Source: Sphingobacteriia bacterium (GTDB taxonomy: Bacteria; Bacteroidota; Bacteroidia; Chitinophagales; Chitinophagaceae). From it: 58,120 nt of DNA. The DNA is taken from assembly GCA_015999745.1 (NCBI GenBank), contig JAECQP010000019.1, positions 1-58,120 on the forward strand, in the 5' to 3' direction. Below, piece by piece: positions 8,773-17,589 of this stretch; positions within the stretch are counted from its first letter, which is position 1; every line of letters begins with the position of its first letter. The notes below the pieces were generated by a model, which saw nothing but the letters and a program-made list of their open reading frames with translations, was not told where the DNA came from and searched no databases. Position numbers and translations under genes: made by a program.

Positions 8773-10074
8773 ATGTCTCAACGCCCCTACCTGCTCTATT
8801 CCGATGGTGAAGGAAATATTTATGAAGACGACTCCCTCTATGCAGCAGGACGTGCAGGATGGGATGCATTTGAAGTGCCCCAGGAAGACTGGATTGAACT
8901 TCCCGAAGGAGGCAATCTCTATGAACTTCCCGGCAGAAGAGGCATTGGTATAGACGTGGAAACCGGCGAAATGCGCTTGTGCGAAAAAGGCTGGGCGGTT
9001 GCTGCATTTATTCCCCCTGCCCATACCGGCTTATTCATTGCCGCCTATGAAACCATGCAGGGTGCGCCCACCCTTCCGCTGTTCTGTTATACCGCAGTAG
9101 GATGGAGAAACGATAAGAATTATGTTCCCGCTGTAAGAATTGAAAAAGATATCCGCCAGGAAGCTGCAGGATATAACGAAGCAGATATTGCCACCGGTAC
9201 CGCTCACCTGCTGAAAGCCTATCCGCAGAACAGGCTGGTCAGGCACCTGATGGATAACTGCTGTATGACCTATCATTGTCCTGCTGCCAAAAACTTTGCG
9301 CTGGGCAGATGGGAATGCCCTGTTCCTACCTCTCCCGCCTGCAATGCCAACTGTATTGGCTGTATCTCTTTTCAGCCTTCCGATGAAACCATTGTTTCTA
9401 CACAGGATCGCTTAACTTTTAAACCGCTGGCAGAAGAAATTGTAGAATTTACCGTTCCGCACCTGATGAATGCACCTTTCCCGATCATTAGTTTTGGACA
9501 GGGTTGCGAAGGCGAGCCTTTGCTGATGTGGGAAACTATCCGCGAGTCGATCATTGAAATCCGTAAGCATACCGATAAAGGAAGCATTAACATCAATACC
9601 AATGGGTCCAAGCCCGATGCAGTGGAAGAACTCTGCAAGGCAGGACTGAACAGCATCCGTGTAAGCACCAACTCTGCACAAAAACATATTTACGAGGCTT
9701 ACTACCGGCCGAACAACTACCAGTTCGAAGATATCCTGGAGAGCCTGAAAGTAGTCCGGAAATATGGAGGATGGAGCAGCATCAATTACTTTGTATTCCC
9801 GGGCATTACCGACAGTGAGGCCGAATATGAAGCGCTGCGTAAACTGATCCGGGAAACCGGTATAAACATGATCCAGTGGAGAAATTTCAATATTGATCCG
9901 GATTGGTACATGGGTAAAACCGGCATGACCGAACCAGGTGAAATGCTGGGAGTGAAACAACTGATGGAACTGATCCGCGAAGAATTTCCTGATGTGAAAT
10001 TTGGCTATTTCAACCCGCCAATGGAAAGAATAAAAGGTAACTACAATAGCAGCTATGCAGGCGCTGCGCAATAA
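8773..10074 (+). CDS. Radical SAM enzyme of unassigned function
   Basis: 433 residues in two parts. The C-terminal part is a radical SAM barrel with the iron-sulfur motif C190-x3-C194-x2-C197, followed by GQGCEGEPLL, the ININTNGS strand and further barrel strands (about 190-400). The N-terminal ~185 residues are not a domain I recognise. Four extra cysteines (163, 164, 169, 182) lie just before the canonical cluster and could hold an auxiliary cluster. Radical SAM enzymes cleave S-adenosylmethionine to start radical chemistry; the substrate here is unknown. Its 3' end overlaps the next gene by 20 bases. Confidence 0.88.
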   Translation: MSQRPYLLYSDGEGNIYEDDSLYAAGRAGWDAFEVPQEDWIELPEGGNLYELPGRRGIGIDVETGEMRLCEKGWAVAAFIPPAHTGLFIAAYETMQGAPTLPLFCYTAVGWRNDKNYVPAVRIEKDIRQEAAGYNEADIATGTAHLLKAYPQNRLVRHLMDNCCMTYHCPAAKNFALGRWECPVPTSPACNANCIGCISFQPSDETIVSTQDRLTFKPLAEEIVEFTVPHLMNAPFPIISFGQGCEGEPLLMWETIRESIIEIRKHTDKGSININTNGSKPDAVEELCKAGLNSIRVSTNSAQKHIYEAYYRPNNYQFEDILESLKVVRKYGGWSSINYFVFPGITDSEAEYEALRKLIRETGINMIQWRNFNIDPDWYMGKTGMTEPGEMLGVKQLMELIREEFPDVKFGYFNPPMERIKGNYNSSYAGAAQ

Positions 10075-10963
10075 TCATACCCTTCAGGGCATCGTACTGG
10101 CGGTAGCAGCAACGTTGCTCTGGTCGGGTAATTTTGTGATTTCCAGGGCAGTAAGCCATGATATACAACCCATTAGCCTGGCTTTTTACAGGTGGCTTAC
10201 GGCTACGCTCATCATAGCGCCATTTGTCTGGAAAAAATTCCGGCTGGAACAACCGATTGTCACCGCCAATGCCCGCTACCTGGTACTTGTGTCTCTCACC
10301 GGCATTGCACTGTTCAACACTTTTGTTTATGTAGCCGGTCATTATACCTCTGCCATTAACATGGCGTTGATCGGCACTACCTCCTCTCCCATTTTTGCCA
10401 CTATCATGGCGGTTATTTTCTTAAAGGAAAAGCTGAATGCATTCCGGATAGCGGGCATGATCATTTGCATTTCCGGCATTCTGTTCCTGATCTCCAACGG
10501 AAGCTTCAGCAAACTGGCTACTTTTCATTTTTCCAGGGGAGACCTCTGGATACTGGCCGGGGCGTTTGCCTTTGCGATTTATAATATACAGGTTCGCAAA
10601 AAACCATTGGGCATCAGTGCGGTGAATTTTCTCTTTGTTATTTTTGGCATAGGCACTTTGATGCTCTTTCCTTTCTTCCTGAAAGAATTATTGCTGGATA
10701 CACCCACAAACTGGAACCCGGTCCTGATCGGTTCCATTATCTACCTGGGCGCTGGCACTTCGGTGATTGCTTTTTTATGCTGGAACATGGCCATCCACCA
10801 CCTGGGAGCAGGCAGAACCGTATTGTTCGGCAACCTGATTCCGGTCTTTAGTATTTTTGAGGCCGTCTTATTTCTGGGAGAAAAAATGAGTACCGCACAT
10901 ATTTTCAGCAGCGCCGCAGTGATCGCCGGATTAACCATCGCCAACCTGAAAGCACATCGATAG
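10055..10963 (+). CDS. EamA/DMT-family transporter
   Basis: A 302-residue inner-membrane protein with about ten hydrophobic helices arranged as two EamA repeats (about 15-145 and 160-300). The start of repeat one has the typical LLWSGNFVISR segment and repeat two ends with the helix pair VLFLGEKMS. DMT proteins export or exchange metabolites and amino acids; the substrate is not predictable. The gene overlaps the radical SAM gene by 20 bases and its TAG shares a base with the GTG of the next gene. Confidence 0.92.
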   Translation: MQALRNNHTLQGIVLAVAATLLWSGNFVISRAVSHDIQPISLAFYRWLTATLIIAPFVWKKFRLEQPIVTANARYLVLVSLTGIALFNTFVYVAGHYTSAINMALIGTTSSPIFATIMAVIFLKEKLNAFRIAGMIICISGILFLISNGSFSKLATFHFSRGDLWILAGAFAFAIYNIQVRKKPLGISAVNFLFVIFGIGTLMLFPFFLKELLLDTPTNWNPVLIGSIIYLGAGTSVIAFLCWNMAIHHLGAGRTVLFGNLIPVFSIFEAVLFLGEKMSTAHIFSSAAVIAGLTIANLKAHR

Positions 10964-11733
10964 TGGATGTATTAACCCTTATATTGCTTTGTTCCTTTGC
11001 ATTCCTGGCCGGATTTGTGGATGCCATTGTGGGGGGAGGCGGATTAATTCAAACCCCGGCCGGACTGATCCTGCTACCGCAATATCCTGTTGCCACCGTA
11101 ATTGGTTCCTTAAAGATTCCCGCTTTCACAGGCACTGCATTTGCGGCAAAACAATACCTTAAAAAGGTTCAGGTGAACTGGAAGCAGGTGACCATCATGG
11201 GATCGGTTGCATTCATGGCCGCGTTTGCAGGTTCGGAATTATTGTCGCAGGTGAGCAACCGGTTTATGAAGCCCGTTATATTTGTAGTACTCATAGGCGT
11301 TGCCCTGTATACCTATACACAAAAGTCGTTTGGCCAGCATGCGCATAAAGACATTCATCCCAAACACCAATTCCTGTATTCGCTGCTCATCAGCCTGGTC
11401 ATTGGCTTCTACGACGGATTCATTGGACCTGGTGCGGGAAGCTTCCTGGTACTCGCCTTTATTGGCGTATTGGGCTTCGACTTTTTGAAAGCAGGCGCCC
11501 ACGCAAAACTCATCAACCTTTCCACCAACCTCGGATCCATTTTTCTTTTTACACTGAAGGGATCCATCCTTTGGTCTGTTGCCATTCCCATGGCCATCAG
11601 CAATGGCATTGGTGGTTTACTGGGCGCGAAACTGGCCATTCACAAAGGCAATCAATTTATCCGCGTATTCTTTTTACTTGTCATAACCGCTACCTTACTG
11701 AGGTTTGGATACGATATATTTTTCAAGTCATGA
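10963..11733 (+). CDS. TauE/SafE-family anion transporter
   Basis: 256 residues, full length for the family, with eight or so hydrophobic segments and the two repeated TauE signatures: FVDAIVGGGGLIQTP near residue 20 and FYDGFIGPGAGSFL near residue 150. Members move sulfite, sulfonates or similar small anions across the inner membrane. The start is GTG at 10963, overlapping the preceding TAG, which is typical of a coupled operon. Confidence 0.92.
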   Translation: MDVLTLILLCSFAFLAGFVDAIVGGGGLIQTPAGLILLPQYPVATVIGSLKIPAFTGTAFAAKQYLKKVQVNWKQVTIMGSVAFMAAFAGSELLSQVSNRFMKPVIFVVLIGVALYTYTQKSFGQHAHKDIHPKHQFLYSLLISLVIGFYDGFIGPGAGSFLVLAFIGVLGFDFLKAGAHAKLINLSTNLGSIFLFTLKGSILWSVAIPMAISNGIGGLLGAKLAIHKGNQFIRVFFLLVITATLLRFGYDIFFKS

Positions 11734-12278
11734 CAACCTATATCTCCCTTTTAAGAGGCATCAATGTGAGCGGACACCGGATGATCCCGATGGATGCGTT
11801 GAAGGCCTGCTACGCCTCGCTTGGATATTCCAATATTGATCATTATATTCAAAGTGGAAATATCATATTCGGCAGCAGCGAAAAAAATACAGAAAAGATT
11901 GCCGGAAATATCACTCGGGCAATTGCAACTGATTTTGGGTTTGAAGTGCCTGTATTGGTTAAAACCAATATTGAATGGAAGAAGATCATCCGGCAGAACC
12001 CTTTTTTGAAAGATAATACCAAAGAGGAGGCCTTCCTGCATGCATGTTTCCTGGCAAATGCACCAGACAAAAAATCCGTTGCATTGCTCCAGACCGGTAA
12101 CTATGCAGAAGACCGGTTCGAAGTGATCCGCGATGTGGTGTATCTCTATTGTCCGGGCGGATATGGTAAAACCAAATTGAACAACGGATTCTGGGAAAGC
12201 AAATTCAAAACAGACGCCACTACCCGAAACTGGAAAACCATTCAACAACTCTGCAACATGGCTGATCAATTACCTTAA
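11730..12278 (+). CDS. DUF1697 protein
   Basis: 182 residues beginning with the DUF1697 signature MTTYISLLRGINVSG and containing the conserved YIQSGNIIF segment near residue 40. The family is widespread, small and cytosolic, and has no known function. The ATG at 11730 overlaps the TauE stop (ATGA). A longer frame upstream runs inside the TauE gene and is not used. Confidence 0.9.
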   Translation: MTTYISLLRGINVSGHRMIPMDALKACYASLGYSNIDHYIQSGNIIFGSSEKNTEKIAGNITRAIATDFGFEVPVLVKTNIEWKKIIRQNPFLKDNTKEEAFLHACFLANAPDKKSVALLQTGNYAEDRFEVIRDVVYLYCPGGYGKTKLNNGFWESKFKTDATTRNWKTIQQLCNMADQLP

Positions 12279-12288
12279 ATACTGATGC

Positions 12289-12648
12289 ATGAAAACTACC
12301 GACTCCATTGATGCTTATATTGCTTCCTGCCCGGGAACCGTACAGCCCCTCCTGGAGCAGCTCCGTACCACCATCCGCAAAGCAGTACCCGACGCGGAAG
12401 AAGTCATCAGTTACGGCATGCCCGCCTTTAAACAACACAAGGTGCTGGTTTATTTTGCCGCATTTAAAAATCACATCGGGTTCTATCCTACCAGTTCCGG
12501 TGTTGCGGCATTCCGGGATGAACTGGTGCAATACAAAAGCTCCAAAGGGGCCATTCAGTTTCCACTCACCCAAAAACTACCCCTGGCACTGATCACTAAA
12601 ATAGTGAAGTTTCGTTTGAAGGAGGTGCAGGAAAAAAAGGCCCGCTAA
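12289..12648 (+). CDS. DUF1801 (YdhG/YdeI-like) protein
   Basis: 119 residues with the DUF1801 pattern: an N-terminal helix IDAYIASCPGTVQPLLEQLR, the EEVISYGMPAFK segment near residue 40 and FKNHIGFYP near 60. Members of this small cytosolic family have been linked to iron handling in Bacillus (the frataxin-like YdhG); that is knowledge of relatives, not shown here. It is the last gene of the rightward run and nearly abuts the converging histidine kinase gene. Confidence 0.88.
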   Translation: MKTTDSIDAYIASCPGTVQPLLEQLRTTIRKAVPDAEEVISYGMPAFKQHKVLVYFAAFKNHIGFYPTSSGVAAFRDELVQYKSSKGAIQFPLTQKLPLALITKIVKFRLKEVQEKKAR

Positions 12649-12653
12649 TGCAA

Positions 12654-13997
12654 TCAGAAGTTGAGCACAAAACTGCTTCCCTTACCCTCCTCCGAATGAA
12701 CAGCGATGTTTCCATTGTGTAATCGCATGATCTGTTTGCACAGGTTCAACCCAATGCCGCTTCCATTCTTTTTGGTTGTAAAGAAGGGGATAAAAATATT
12801 GTCCAGTATTTCCTGATCCATTCCCGAACCGTTGTCGGTTACCCTGATCCAGGTGACCTGATCCGGCTGTTGGCCTGCGGATAAAACAATGCGGGGATGC
12901 TCCTGTTCCTTCACAGCGTCCACTGCGTTAACAATGAGGTTGATCAATACCTGATCCACCAGGTTGCTGTCCAGTTCCTGAACCAGGTCCGGCTCCTTCA
13001 GTACAATTTCCAGCTCAATCTTTTTCTGCTCCAGCATCGGCGCCATGAGGTGATACATATTTTCGAACAGGTCCCTGATATAAACCTGTTTAATATGGGG
13101 TTGGCTGATCTTATTGAGGTTGCGGTATACCTGGGTAAAACGAAGCAATCCCTCACTGCGCTTCCGGATGGTGTCAATACCTGCCTGCAGGTCTTCCAGT
13201 AAGCCATCCCCATTGTGAAGCGTTGCCCCGGAAGCCCCCATACGACTTTGTAAAGTATCGGCCAGTGAAGATATCGGCGCTACAGAGTTCATGATTTCAT
13301 GGGTCAGCACACTGAGCAATCGCTGCCAGGCCATGGACTCATTTTCATCGAGCGCGGCATGCACATTCTGGAAAGCAATCAACTGGTATCTTTTATGATC
13401 GGTTTCAAATGCAGTGACCGACACCATCACTTTCAGCGGAGAGTTGCTCTGCCGAACGTCCACCACGATACTTTTACCCGGTTTGAGTTGCATGAGTTGC
13501 CGATAGAGCGGTTCATTCCTCTTAGTCAGTGCATGAATAGATTTCAGGTAAGGTATCTGCAATAATTTTTTTAAAGAATCATTCATCCACCCCACTTCTC
13601 CGGATTCCGTTTCATACGAAAGGATCCCCGTATCCACCAGTTCCAGCATTTGTTGCAAATACTGAAACTGCGTTTCCTTTTCCCTGCTTATTTGTCTGAA
13701 TGCATCGTTGATATTGTTGAACCCTTCCCGAAGCATCCGGAGGCCGGCCCGCCCGCTCTCCACATTAAATTTCCGGGAAAAGTCGCGGTAACGGATTCCT
13801 TCTGCAAAATTGTTTACTTCTTCCTGCACTTGCATTCCGGATCGATAAAAGCGGATCACCTGGTAACTCATCAAGGGCAGCAGCAGCAACAACCATTGAT
13901 AAGCCTGCAGCGTAATGGCAAAAGCCGTTACAGTAATTGTTGCCAGTAACAATAGCACACCGATCAGCAGACTCCATTGAATGGGTTGAGGCTTCAT
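12654..13997 (-). CDS. Sensor histidine kinase paired with a sigma-54-type regulator
   Basis: 447 residues. Two N-terminal membrane helices (about 10-50) are followed by a HAMP-like/linker region and a PAS-like segment (about 105-210). The H-box LTHEIMNSVAP contains the phosphoacceptor H233. The ATPase half has the N-box NLIVNAVDAV, G1 DNGSGMD and G2 NGSGIGLNL. It autophosphorylates and passes phosphate to a response regulator. The regulator gene ends 6 bases upstream on the same strand, so the two form an operon, divergent from the efflux genes they probably control. Confidence 0.94.
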   Translation of the reverse strand: MKPQPIQWSLLIGVLLLLATITVTAFAITLQAYQWLLLLLPLMSYQVIRFYRSGMQVQEEVNNFAEGIRYRDFSRKFNVESGRAGLRMLREGFNNINDAFRQISREKETQFQYLQQMLELVDTGILSYETESGEVGWMNDSLKKLLQIPYLKSIHALTKRNEPLYRQLMQLKPGKSIVVDVRQSNSPLKVMVSVTAFETDHKRYQLIAFQNVHAALDENESMAWQRLLSVLTHEIMNSVAPISSLADTLQSRMGASGATLHNGDGLLEDLQAGIDTIRKRSEGLLRFTQVYRNLNKISQPHIKQVYIRDLFENMYHLMAPMLEQKKIELEIVLKEPDLVQELDSNLVDQVLINLIVNAVDAVKEQEHPRIVLSAGQQPDQVTWIRVTDNGSGMDQEILDNIFIPFFTTKKNGSGIGLNLCKQIMRLHNGNIAVHSEEGKGSSFVLNF

Positions 13998-14003
13998 GTT
14001 GTT

Positions 14004-15356
14004 TTAAATATCATATTTACTGAGTCTGCGATAAAGCGCTGTTCTGGTAATACCCAGCTCCTTTGCTGCCCGGGTAATATTTCCATTGTGTTTATCCACT
14101 ACTTTACGGATGGTTTTCTTTTCTATGTCGCTCAGTTGCGTGTTCCCTTCTTCCGCATCCTCAACCGTTGCAGACTCTAATGGGGAGAACAACAGATCTG
14201 CAGCCCTGATCTCGGCCCCATCGGTCATGATCACCGCCCGCTCTATGGTGTATTGCAATTCCCGCACATTACCGGGATAATGATAGTCCTTTAGCTTCTC
14301 CAGGGCGGAGGAATGAAAATGAATATCAGGCCTCAGGTACCTGGATGCATAGATCCGGGCAAAATGCTCGGCCAGTAAAGGAATATCAGCTTTTCTTTTA
14401 CGCAAAGGCGGCACCATAATTTCAACGGTATTGATCCGGTAGATCAGGTCTTTGCGGAACCTGTTTTCATTGGCCAGTTCACTCAACGGAAGATTGGTGG
14501 CGCAGATCAGCCTGATATTGACCGGCACCGGCTCATTGCTTCCCAGCCTGGTTACCTGCCGGTTTTGAAGCACGCTCAGCAAACGGGCCTGCTGATGCAG
14601 GGTAATATTACCGATCTCATCCAGAAACAAGGTTCCCCCGTTGGCCGATTCAAACCGGCCGATACGATCTTCCCTTGCATCGGTGAATGCACCTTTCTTA
14701 TGACCAAACAATTCACTTTCAAAAAGACTCTCTGTTAATGCACCCACATCTACCTTCACAAAGGGATGGTTCTTCCGCAATGATTGTTCATGCACGGCGG
14801 TGGCAATCAGGTCCTTCCCCGTTCCGTTTTCACCCAGGATCAGCACATTGGCTTCTGTTGGCGCTATCTTACTGATCTTGATAAATATATCTTCCATCTC
14901 TTCGCTCCTGCCAATGATATTGATACCTGGCGCCGTTATCTGTCGCTTCGTTTTCTCCTCCCGGTTCTGCTGATTGCTCAAAACAGCTTCCATGGTTGAA
15001 AGCAACTTTTCATTGTGCCAGGGCTTCACAATAAAATCTGCCGCTCCTTCTTTCAGGGAACACACAGCCAGGTCAATGTCTCCATAAGCCGTAATCATGA
15101 TTACCTGTATGTCGGGTTTAATTTCCCGCATCCGCTTCAGCCAGTAAATACCTTCGTTGCCGGTATTGATGGATGCATTGAAATTCATATCGAGCAGTAC
15201 AAGGTCAAATACATGATGCATGAACAGGTAAGGAATCTGTTCGGGATTTTTCTCTGTGAGTACCTCCTTCACTTCCGTGCGCAGCAATACCCGTACAGCC
15301 GTAAGCACATCGGCATCATCATCAATAACTAATATTCTTGCTTTATTCAAACGCAT
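14004..15356 (-). CDS. NtrC-family sigma-54-dependent response regulator
   Basis: 450 residues: a receiver domain (1-125, phosphorylation site D56 in LLDMNF), an AAA+ sigma-54 activation domain (about 145-385) with Walker A GENGTGKD, the sigma-54-contacting loop GAFTDA and Walker B GGTLFLDEIG, and a C-terminal Fis-type helix-turn-helix (AAKELGITRTALYRRL). The start is the ATG at 15356; an upstream extension lacks receiver-domain character. Proteins of this type activate sigma-54 promoters from sites 70-150 bases upstream. Matching sequences lie in the adjacent intergenic region. Confidence 0.95.
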   Translation of the reverse strand: MRLNKARILVIDDDADVLTAVRVLLRTEVKEVLTEKNPEQIPYLFMHHVFDLVLLDMNFNASINTGNEGIYWLKRMREIKPDIQVIMITAYGDIDLAVCSLKEGAADFIVKPWHNEKLLSTMEAVLSNQQNREEKTKRQITAPGINIIGRSEEMEDIFIKISKIAPTEANVLILGENGTGKDLIATAVHEQSLRKNHPFVKVDVGALTESLFESELFGHKKGAFTDAREDRIGRFESANGGTLFLDEIGNITLHQQARLLSVLQNRQVTRLGSNEPVPVNIRLICATNLPLSELANENRFRKDLIYRINTVEIMVPPLRKRKADIPLLAEHFARIYASRYLRPDIHFHSSALEKLKDYHYPGNVRELQYTIERAVIMTDGAEIRAADLLFSPLESATVEDAEEGNTQLSDIEKKTIRKVVDKHNGNITRAAKELGITRTALYRRLSKYDI

Positions 15357-15461
15357 GGCAAAAAAAATCTGGTGATTGTTGTTGCAGGTAGCGGCACCAA
15401 ATATGTACCGGCAAGTTAACGATTTGAGCAATAAGCTTTTAGCTAAAAAGCCCTGCGGTAA

Positions 15462-15503
15462 ACTGTATCAAAACCGGACAGTGTTGTATCAGAAACGAAC
15501 AGT
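15462..15503 (+). promoter_or_regulatory. Paired upstream activator sites for the efflux operon
   Basis: Two copies of TGTATCA-N7-ACAGT start at 15464 and 15485, exactly 21 bp apart (two helical turns). The first copy is also a dyad (ACTGT at 15462, ACAGT at 15478). They lie about 55-95 bases upstream of the candidate -24 element, the usual place for NtrC-type activator sites. Assignment to the adjacent regulator is inference. Confidence 0.6.
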
Positions 15504-15553
15504 TGAACCGGCAAAAGAAAAAATAAACAATTGATTTTCAGTCATTTTACAAA

Positions 15554-15570
15554 TTGGCATCATCCTTTCT
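15554..15570 (+). promoter_or_regulatory. Candidate sigma-54 (-24/-12) promoter of the efflux operon
   Basis: TTGGCATCATCCTTTCT fits the consensus TTGGCAC-N5-TTGCW at the -24 GG and has the right GG-to-GC spacing, but the -12 GC reads TC. The start site would be near 15581, about 39 bases before the GTG of the first efflux gene. No TAnnTTTG promoter is visible nearby. Confidence 0.5.
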
Positions 15571-15619
15571 ATTCTAAGAACAGCATTCAATTATTTCAGC
15601 ATCAACTAAATGTTCAACA

Positions 15620-16873
15620 GTGGACAGAGCTATTCAACAAAATTCATGGAGTACTAAAAAGATCCTCCCCCTTGCTTTAGCGGTGCTGATCGTTGCGCTG
15701 ATTGGCAGCAGCATTTATTTCACTTCCGGCAATGCCAAACTGAACATTGATCCGGAAAGAATCAGTATCAGCGAAGTTACAAAAGGTCCTTTCAGGGAAT
15801 ACATTCCTGTGAACGGAATTGTGTTACCCCTCACCACTATTTACCTCGATGCACTGGAAGGCGGACGGGTAGAAGAAAAATTTGTGGAAGACGGCGCCGT
15901 GATGAAAAAAGGGCAACCGATTATGCGCTTGTCTAATACAGATCTCGCCTTAAGCCTGGTTACGCAGGAAACACAGGTATACAACCTGCTTACCCAGATG
16001 CAGATTGCCAGGAATGCCGCAGAGCAAAACACCGTAAACAGGCTCAACCAGGTTACGGATGTAGACAACCAGTTGAAGGAAGCCAAAAGAATTTATGAGT
16101 TGAACAAACACCTCTACGAACAGAAAGCCATCGGACTGCAGGAATTCAAACAGTCGGAAAATACTTACAACTACCAGTTGGAAAAGAAAAGGCTCGCGCA
16201 ACAGATCATCAAACAGGATTCCGTTTCTACCAGGCAGGGTATTGAGCAGGCCCAACAGTTGTTTGAGGGTTCCCGCAACGCGCTGGAACTGACCCGGAAA
16301 AAAGTAGGCGACCTGATTGTTCGGGCTCCGATCAACGGACAGCTCACCTCCATGGATGCTGAAATTGGCCAGAACAAAAGACAGGGAGAAAGACTGGGAC
16401 AGATTGATGTACTAAACGGTTTTAAAGTAAGGGCGGATATTGATGAACATTATATTTCCAGGGTTTTCATTGGCCTGAAGGGCAACTTCAGTTTTGCCAA
16501 CAAACGCTATCTGTTGAAAATTACCAAAATATACACGCAGGTAACTGCCGGAAGATTCCAGGTAGATCTTCAATTTGAGGGGGAGGTTCCCAAGGGGATC
16601 CGAAGGGGACAAACCCTGCAGATTGGGCTTGCACTCAGCGATGAAACCCAGGCCATACTGATTCCGAAAGGCGGCTTTTTTCAGCAAACAGGCGGCAACT
16701 GGATCTTCAAACTGACCGCAGATGGAAACAAAGCTTATCGCACAGACATTCAGCTCAACCGGCAAAACCCCGATTATTATGAAGTAGTGCAGGGATTAAA
16801 ACCGGGCGAAAAAGTCATTACCTCCAGCTATGACCACTACGGCAGTATACAGGAAATCATTCTTAAAAAATAA
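15620..16873 (+). CDS. Periplasmic adaptor (HlyD/MacA family) of an ABC efflux system
   Basis: 417 residues. One N-terminal membrane anchor (about 14-30) is followed by a half lipoyl domain (GGRVEEKFVEDGAVMKKGQ), a long coiled-coil hairpin (about 110-235), the second half lipoyl (VRAPINGQLTSM) and a beta-barrel/membrane-proximal region. Adaptors of this type link an inner-membrane pump to a TolC channel. No in-frame ATG precedes the anchor, so GTG at 15620 is the likely start. It is first in a four-gene operon with ATPase, permease and TolC. Confidence 0.92.
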   Translation: MDRAIQQNSWSTKKILPLALAVLIVALIGSSIYFTSGNAKLNIDPERISISEVTKGPFREYIPVNGIVLPLTTIYLDALEGGRVEEKFVEDGAVMKKGQPIMRLSNTDLALSLVTQETQVYNLLTQMQIARNAAEQNTVNRLNQVTDVDNQLKEAKRIYELNKHLYEQKAIGLQEFKQSENTYNYQLEKKRLAQQIIKQDSVSTRQGIEQAQQLFEGSRNALELTRKKVGDLIVRAPINGQLTSMDAEIGQNKRQGERLGQIDVLNGFKVRADIDEHYISRVFIGLKGNFSFANKRYLLKITKIYTQVTAGRFQVDLQFEGEVPKGIRRGQTLQIGLALSDETQAILIPKGGFFQQTGGNWIFKLTADGNKAYRTDIQLNRQNPDYYEVVQGLKPGEKVITSSYDHYGSIQEIILKK

Positions 16874-16891
16874 TTCATAAAATCTATCATC

Positions 16892-17569
16892 ATGATCAAA
16901 ATAACCAATCTCGAAAAAATTTACCGGACAGAAGAGGTAGAAACCATTGCCCTCAATAAAATTTCACTTGAAATCAAAGAAGGAGAATTTGTAGCCATCA
17001 TGGGGCCATCGGGCTGCGGAAAATCTACCCTGCTGAATATTCTGGGGTTACTGGATAACCCCAATGGAGGAAGCTTCCGGTTTAACGGAACGGAAATTGC
17101 AGGATATAGTGAAAGAAAGCGCGCAGATCTGCGCAAACAAAATATCGGTTTTGTGTTTCAGAGTTTCAACCTGATAGATGAACTCACGGTTTTCGAAAAC
17201 GCAGAGTTGCCCATGATCTATACAGGGGTAAAGCCTTCAGAAAGAAAGAAGCGTGTGGAAGACGTATTGGAAAAAGTACAGATCATGCACCGCAGGAATC
17301 ATTACCCGCAGCAATTGTCCGGGGGACAACAACAACGGGTTGCTGTTGCACGTGCAGTGGTAAACCATCCTAAACTGATTTTAGCCGATGAACCTACGGG
17401 TAATCTCGATTCGTCTAATGGCAATGAAGTTATGGAGCTGTTGACACAGTTGAATGAGCAGGGCACTACCATTGTTATGGTAACCCACTCAGAGCACGAT
17501 GCAAGGTACAGTCACAGGATCATCCGCATGCTGGATGGCCAAACAGTTACAGAAAATATTCTGGCATAA
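16892..17569 (+). CDS. ABC transporter ATPase, MacB/LolD type
   Basis: 225 residues, the standard size. Walker A GPSGCGKST (about residues 36-44), Q-loop in FVFQSFNL, signature LSGGQQQRVAVARA, Walker B LILADEPTGNLD and H-loop VTHSEHDA are all intact. This subfamily powers FtsX-like permeases in lipoprotein release or MacAB-type efflux. It lies 18 bases after the adaptor gene and 20 before the permease. Confidence 0.96.
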   Translation: MIKITNLEKIYRTEEVETIALNKISLEIKEGEFVAIMGPSGCGKSTLLNILGLLDNPNGGSFRFNGTEIAGYSERKRADLRKQNIGFVFQSFNLIDELTVFENAELPMIYTGVKPSERKKRVEDVLEKVQIMHRRNHYPQQLSGGQQQRVAVARAVVNHPKLILADEPTGNLDSSNGNEVMELLTQLNEQGTTIVMVTHSEHDARYSHRIIRMLDGQTVTENILA

Positions 17570-17589
17570 GCAACCCCAAAAAGAATCAA

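Noticed and set aside
9412..10071. A 219-codon open frame on the minus strand opposite the radical SAM gene
   Set aside because: It mirrors the codon pattern of the real gene, has no recognisable domain, no promoter and no fit with neighbours.
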